Positions 45,701-51,700 of a stretch of DNA of 64,000 bases are shown here, one piece after another. This DNA is from Pseudoips prasinana. Lineage: Eukaryota > Arthropoda > Insecta > Lepidoptera > Nolidae. Positions within the stretch are counted from its first letter, which is position 1; every line of letters starts with the position of its first letter. Under the pieces are notes generated by a model that did no database searches, had not been told where the DNA came from, and was given only the letters and a program-made list of their open reading frames with translations. Made by a program: the position numbers and the translations under genes. Where the stretch lies: assembly GCA_951640165.1 (NCBI GenBank), contig OX621250.1, forward strand, positions 186,001 to 250,000, read 5' to 3'.

Positions 45701-48700
45701 AGTGAATAGTCGTCCTCGTCCCATACCAGACACCAACACTACTACACATGAGACTTCGCGCACCAGTGCCTCATACTCCTAGGGGCTACCAACTTATTAT
45801 TAGATATATAGGTATATATATATAGGTTATTTGACCTCCACGACGAATTGTGGACAATTACATTATGGTTAATTACATTATATAAATAGTGTCTTACAAG
45901 TAACTTTTTAATATATACATTTAGGCATATTTTCAGTAACTAGGTGACTTGGTAACTCATTAAATAATATGGGGATGGCCCATTGTCTAACGGATTCTCC
46001 ATAACTTTAACGATATTTTTCCAAAGTTTTTGCATATAAATATGTGTGTTAATGGCGATGATCTTGACGCTAAATCAGGCCGACGGATGAGTCGTTGAAA
46101 TCTTGGGACACAATGAGACTCGTTGATACGCGCATGATTCAGTGATGCTTTTATAATCATTTTTATATTTTCTTTGTGTAGCAGCAAGGCGGCAATAAAC
46201 ACGCTGGGAGAGCCCCTCGTGTGCTTTGTGTAGAGCGCATGGCTCTACACTCGTCGCACAACGCTCAAATGAGCTCTGTGTAAATGTCGTAACATGAAGG
46301 ATACTTTGTAGTGTTTCGTCACAATTAAAGTGTTTTATAGCATTCGAGCGGAAGTAGTCATTAACGCGTTACAACCAACAAATCGTGTTGCACTCGCGCT
46401 AAGTCGGCGGCCGAGTGGTCGCGGTACTCACTCAGGCCAGTAGACCACACACGAGGATACTGGACGCACTCACGCTATTGTATTTCAGTTATTGACGGAT
46501 CCGGTAAAATACAATCAATTAGACAAATATTGTTTGTTGATGGCGATGCTTAAGGTATAGTTTTAACTTATTGGGTGTAGTATTAATCATAGTTCATATT
46601 TGTATTGGTACAATAAACAAAACTTTAGTACCTACTAATAGTTGCCAGGCACCTAAAAGTAATTTTGATGTAATCTGTGATAAGATAGATAGATCAAATC
46701 GAGATCGCAAGACTGTTGATGAGATTTTACTAAGTTTTGATAAGGAAATATTAACCCAGGATTAAACATGAGGGACCTATTGAACCAACTGTACATACTA
46801 CTAGAGTATATACTGTACTCTATATATTATTATGTATATGAATATCAACTGAAGATAAGATCGTTTCCTTGTTACCAGACTGCGTGCACCTGCAGCTGTA
46901 CCGGGACTCGAAGGCGCGTTGGAGCGGCGCGTCGAGCAAGGCCTCGCTGTCGCTGCAACACTTCCTCGGCAGCGAGTCGGGCTTCACGCTCGACAAGCAC
47001 TCCAACACGCTGGCGCTCGTGTGCCGCGACCTCGTGGCCATCCTCGCCTTCGAGACGCGCGAGCGACTCATACAGTGGCAGGTCAGTGCTCTATTACTCG
47101 CTATGGGATTTTTATATTGACTATCTTGCACACGCACACGAACATGCATATGGGTGTGAGTGTGCCCACGCGCATACATCCAAACGCACCAAACACACAA
47201 CAGTACACAACTAACCTCTTCAAATATCCATTACATACACAAGAATTATTTATAACGATATAATTTCATAATTGCTTCTGTTCTTTTTCTTACTGTATTG
47301 TATAGATACAATGAGGATAATAGTCAGTTCCTCCGCAGTGTATCAAAAAAAGCAAATTAAAATTCACTTATTCCATAAAACTGTTACATTTATGTGGAAT
47401 CGTTATTTTTTACCCTACTGAGCAGTGCATGACGTGGACTTTTTTTTGACGTGACCCTATAGTTAGCCTAGGAGGCTTTCACTGGTGGCGGAATGGCGGG
47501 ACAGGCTATCGCGCCCAACCGCCGGCCTCGTCACTATCGAGGCGGTCCGGCCGGTACTCGAGCGTTGGCTCGGGAGGAGGCACGGCTCCTTGACGTTTCG
47601 GGTGACGCAGGTACTCTCGGGGCATGGCTGCTTCGGGAAGTACCTGTGTCGCATAAACAGGGAGCCGGACGCCCGGTGTCACCACTGCGTCGACTGTCGG
47701 GAGGACACGGCGCTGCATACGCTGGCAGAGTGTGCCGCCTGGGAGGAGCAGCGCCGTGCCCTCATTTTTGGAGTAGGCAGTGACTTGTCGCTGCCGGCCG
47801 TCGTGAACTCGATGGTTGGCAGCGAGGAGTCCTGGGACGCGGTGGTTTCCTTCTGCGAGACAGTCATCTCGCGGAAGGAAGCTGCGGAGCGGGAGAGGGA
47901 GATTACACCCTCTCATCCGGCCCGCAGCAGACGCACCGGGCGTCGGCGGAGGGCGGACAATGCCCTCTTCCAGCCCACCTAAATGGGTCCACTACACATC
48001 TGGACCCGAGGCGGCGGCGCGACGTGTTCCACGCGCGCCCCTCTTAGACGTTGCGGGGGGAGTTTAACACCTCACTCCCCCCGCTAATGCGAGGAGGCCC
48101 GCAGGCATGGGCCAGCATCAGCTGGGGTTGCGGAAGTATCATTCGTTCCCGCGACCCCCGGCGCAGGTGTGAGATGGAACACCGGGGTGGTTTTTAGTCA
48201 GTAGGAGTCTGACAGACCCCTCCGCCTCCCCCAAGGCGGAGGACATCCATGCAGGATTTTCCACCCCGCAAAAAAAAAAAAGGAGGCTTTCACTACTTCA
48301 CCGGACTATAGAGGCGAGCAGAGGGCTCAAGCCGTCTAGCAATGACGTGGCAGCTACTGAGAAACACTGCCAGAATACCCCGTAGGATTAAAAAAAATAT
48401 ATATAAGTACTTTAGATTAATTACAATCATGTGTGGTTACTGAGAACAACTCAATCCCAAACACTGGTGTCACTTAAATAATCAGAAATTTCGTAATATG
48501 CCCTGCTACACAATTGGGCTTTAATAATTATTTTAAACTTATGCATAGACAATTCTCTTATATCATCGGGAAGTTTGTTATAGAATCTTATACATTGCCC
48601 ATAAAATAGTTAATAATTTTGTGGAGACGGGTAGTATATAACATAAGATTATTCTTATATCTAGTATATTTTTAACACTATAAACTGGATTTACCGCACT

Positions 48701-51700
48701 AAGGGTCGCCTCGGCGCACCTCCTGCCCGTAGTGTGTCCGGACACAGAACAAGCACGAATGGGTCACACTACTACTACTCACTCATACTATTCGTGTGAC
48801 CCGTAAGTGTTCTGTGTCTGGTTGTGTTTGTGTTCGTGAATTGCCTGTATGGTAAGTACCCCGCGCACAGGCATTTCTTTCCTCCTGACGCAATTTATCT
48901 AAAAAAAAAAAGATTTGGCCGAACACTGTCTCTTAATATACAAGTTAACCCTAGTTTAAGAGGCAGGAGTTTTAATATTAAGTACAGCTTACTGTTTTTA
49001 ATTTGTATACAACTGTACCTCTATATAATTTTGTTCAAATACATTTTAATTTGTGGAGATAATATAAAACATTTATGTACTTGTAAAAAAATATATATAA
49101 ATTTAGTGGCACGTCAACTTTAATAGTTTTGCTTTTTGGTAGAAGGGTTTCAGTATAAAAAGTATTTAAAGAATCGCTACGGTAAGTAGTCTATATATAT
49201 AAAAATCAATTGCTGTTCGTTAGTCTCGCTAAAACTCGAGAACGGATTTATCTTATCTTGGTCTTGAATGTTCGTGGAGGTCTAGGGAAGATTTAAAAGG
49301 AGAAAAATATTTTTTCCTATATAAATGAGGCAGTACGAAGTCTGCCGGGTCAACTAGTCAGTATAGATCAGTCAGATCTGTGGATCAAAATGAGTAATGA
49401 TATACGTACCTATCGTCAACAGAAATGATAAATTTAGGTTACTTTTAATAGCGCCCATATTAAATGTAGCGTAATTTCATATTAATATAGTTCGTGATAC
49501 TTGTACCATCTAATCTTTAACCTATTTTAAAAGGAACATTTGAATTGGACGCCATTACGCCATTTATTTTGAACGCAAACTACGGGGAAGTTGCTTAACT
49601 TGCATACATGTTGCGCGATGTCTCCCCGTTGGGAACCGATTTTGAAAATTCATTCCGTTTTCGGAATTTAATTTAGTAGTTAGAAAGGAAAGTTAAAGTC
49701 AGTTTTTATAAACAGTAATTATCTGTGGGGTGTTAAATATATATAATAATTATAATGTCCTTCTCGCCGTATTTCGGCCACAGTGGCCAGTCTCGATAGA
49801 TGCGCGGCTGCGCAAATACAGGAGCCCTTTTCCATCACTCTCATGATCCGATGGGACGCCTAGTGACATGACCTGAAAGAGGTCAGGTACGCAAACTACG
49901 GGGAAGTTGCTTAACTTGCATACATGTTGCGCGATGTCTCCCCGTTGGGAATCGATTTTGGAAAATTCATTCCGATTTCGGAATTTAATTTAGCAGATAG
50001 AAAGGAAAGTTAAAGTCAGTTTTTATAAACAGTTACTATCTGGGGGTGTTAAATATAAATAATGATATAATGTCCTTCTCGTCGTATTTCGGCCACAGCG
50101 GCCAGTCTCGATAGAGATTAGCCACCTGCGCGGTACATATTATAGTGCACAAGTGTGTGCTCAAACACAGGAGCCCTTTTCCATCACTCTCATGATCCGA
50201 TCCTAGTGACATGACCTGAAAGAGGTGTGACCGACGGCTTTACGTGCTCTCCGAGGCAAGGGGGTATAATACCGCCAACTCCCAGGTTTCGGGCTGATAC
50301 TAAGAATTTTTTTTTGCAGAATAGTCCCAAATTACATTTGACCCGACCCGGGGTTTGAACCTAGGACTTCCTTCTCCTTGGGTGAACACGCTACCGCTAG
50401 ACCACCGAAGCAGTCAAATATATAAAGTTACTTAAACCGACGATTTCCGTAACTGATCAAAAGGAAACTTATCCGAAAACTTGTTAGTGTTACAGTATAT
50501 GTATATAATCAATCAATCAATGTTATTTATTTCTCTCCACAATATTATAACATGGTACATAGTGTTATGGTTACAGACATTGAAAATTTTACAACATAAT
50601 ATAATGATAACACTTCAAACAGGTAAAAGTGAGTTCTCAACTGGGCGAACCGCGGCATTACCTCGTCCTGGTCGGAGGAGCGGGCGCCGGCGGCAACAAG
50701 CGGCTGCCGGCCGGCCCCGCGCGCCTGCACTTGCACGACCGACGGTTCGCATTGACTGCAGGGGTGCCACCTCGACTGCTCGGTATATGGGAGTTGCAAC
50801 ATCTGAGGTAATTGTGTCAACTCTATCCACTAATCAGATCCCTACTCTCAGTTATTACTATTTTTAAGTTTGTAATGAGAATTTTGTTATTATACAGACG
50901 CTATGGAGTAGTGGAAGGACGGTTCTGCTTTGAAGGGGGCTCGCACTGTGGCAAAGGTGAAGGCCTACACGTGCTCATAACAGATCAATCTAAGGAACTT
51001 GCCCGTGACTTTGACCTAGCTTCGCAGGGTCGATTATCACCCAGGAGAAGGCCTGCAAACTTTAAGAAAAATGAAGGTGAGTAAAATATTATTTATCTTT
51101 GGAATCACCACGTTACATTTTTTAAGAATATTTGTGATAGTAAAAAGTAAATGGTCACCTTTTTCATTTATTAGGCGCTGAAAGTCCTAAGTCACACAAG
51201 GCGTACAGGCCGGACACACGGTTGTCGGAACTAAACACTATCGACCATTCTCTCCCGCCAATGGACCTTCAGCGATATGAAGAAGGAGGAGAGGAGGCAG
51301 GAGCAATTTCCCCATACTGGCCTTCCACGGAGAGGAATCAGTTTCAAGATATGGGGCTGGGAGATACAGCATCAGTGAATGATATGGAAGGAAGTGAGGC
51401 AGCGGTATGGAATGGTGCTCCCAATGTGACCTTGGAACGTTGTATGAGCTGCATTAGTAAGCTAGGTGCACTTTCCCGGTCATCTACTGCTGCTTTAACT
51501 CCCGGAGCTAAGCACTTTAGTCCAGCGTGGACAATGGAGCCCGTGCAAGAGACATTGCAACCTAACATCTTCTCTGATGCCCTAGAAAGCAATAAACTAG
51601 CAACTGATAAGACTGAGGAGGTGTGCCGTTGTGAACGCCCACCCGAACGTCCTCCCAAACCAACTTACCTCGAGCTCAACTTGACTCGGAGACCTGCACC

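Larger units (their letters stand above)
47438..48341 (-). mobile_element. PolyA retroposon fragment Y (split by an R1-like LINE)
   Basis: Minus-strand fragment of about 90 bases, seen as 47438-47483 plus 48295-48341. A T run at 47440-47447 is its inverted polyA tail. It contains CTCGCCTCTATAGTCCGGTG and is flanked by the ATGACGTGG duplication, so it inserted by target-primed reverse transcription into family X. Confidence 0.6.
47350..48600 (-). repeat. Retroposon family X, copy 2, split by insertions
   Basis: Left part to 47437 and right part from 48351 together match 45240-45480. ATGACGTGG is duplicated at 47429-47437 and 48342-48350, bounding the inserted material. Confidence 0.65.

Noticed and set aside
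46571..46765. 64-codon frame just upstream of the Dok-7-like exon 3
   Set aside because: No splice sites link it to the gene, the PH domain is complete without it, and no family resemblance is seen.
51344..51658. Antisense frames across Dok-7-like exons (also 52573-53365)
   Set aside because: Shadows of the sense coding exons, which are supported by splice phase and homology.
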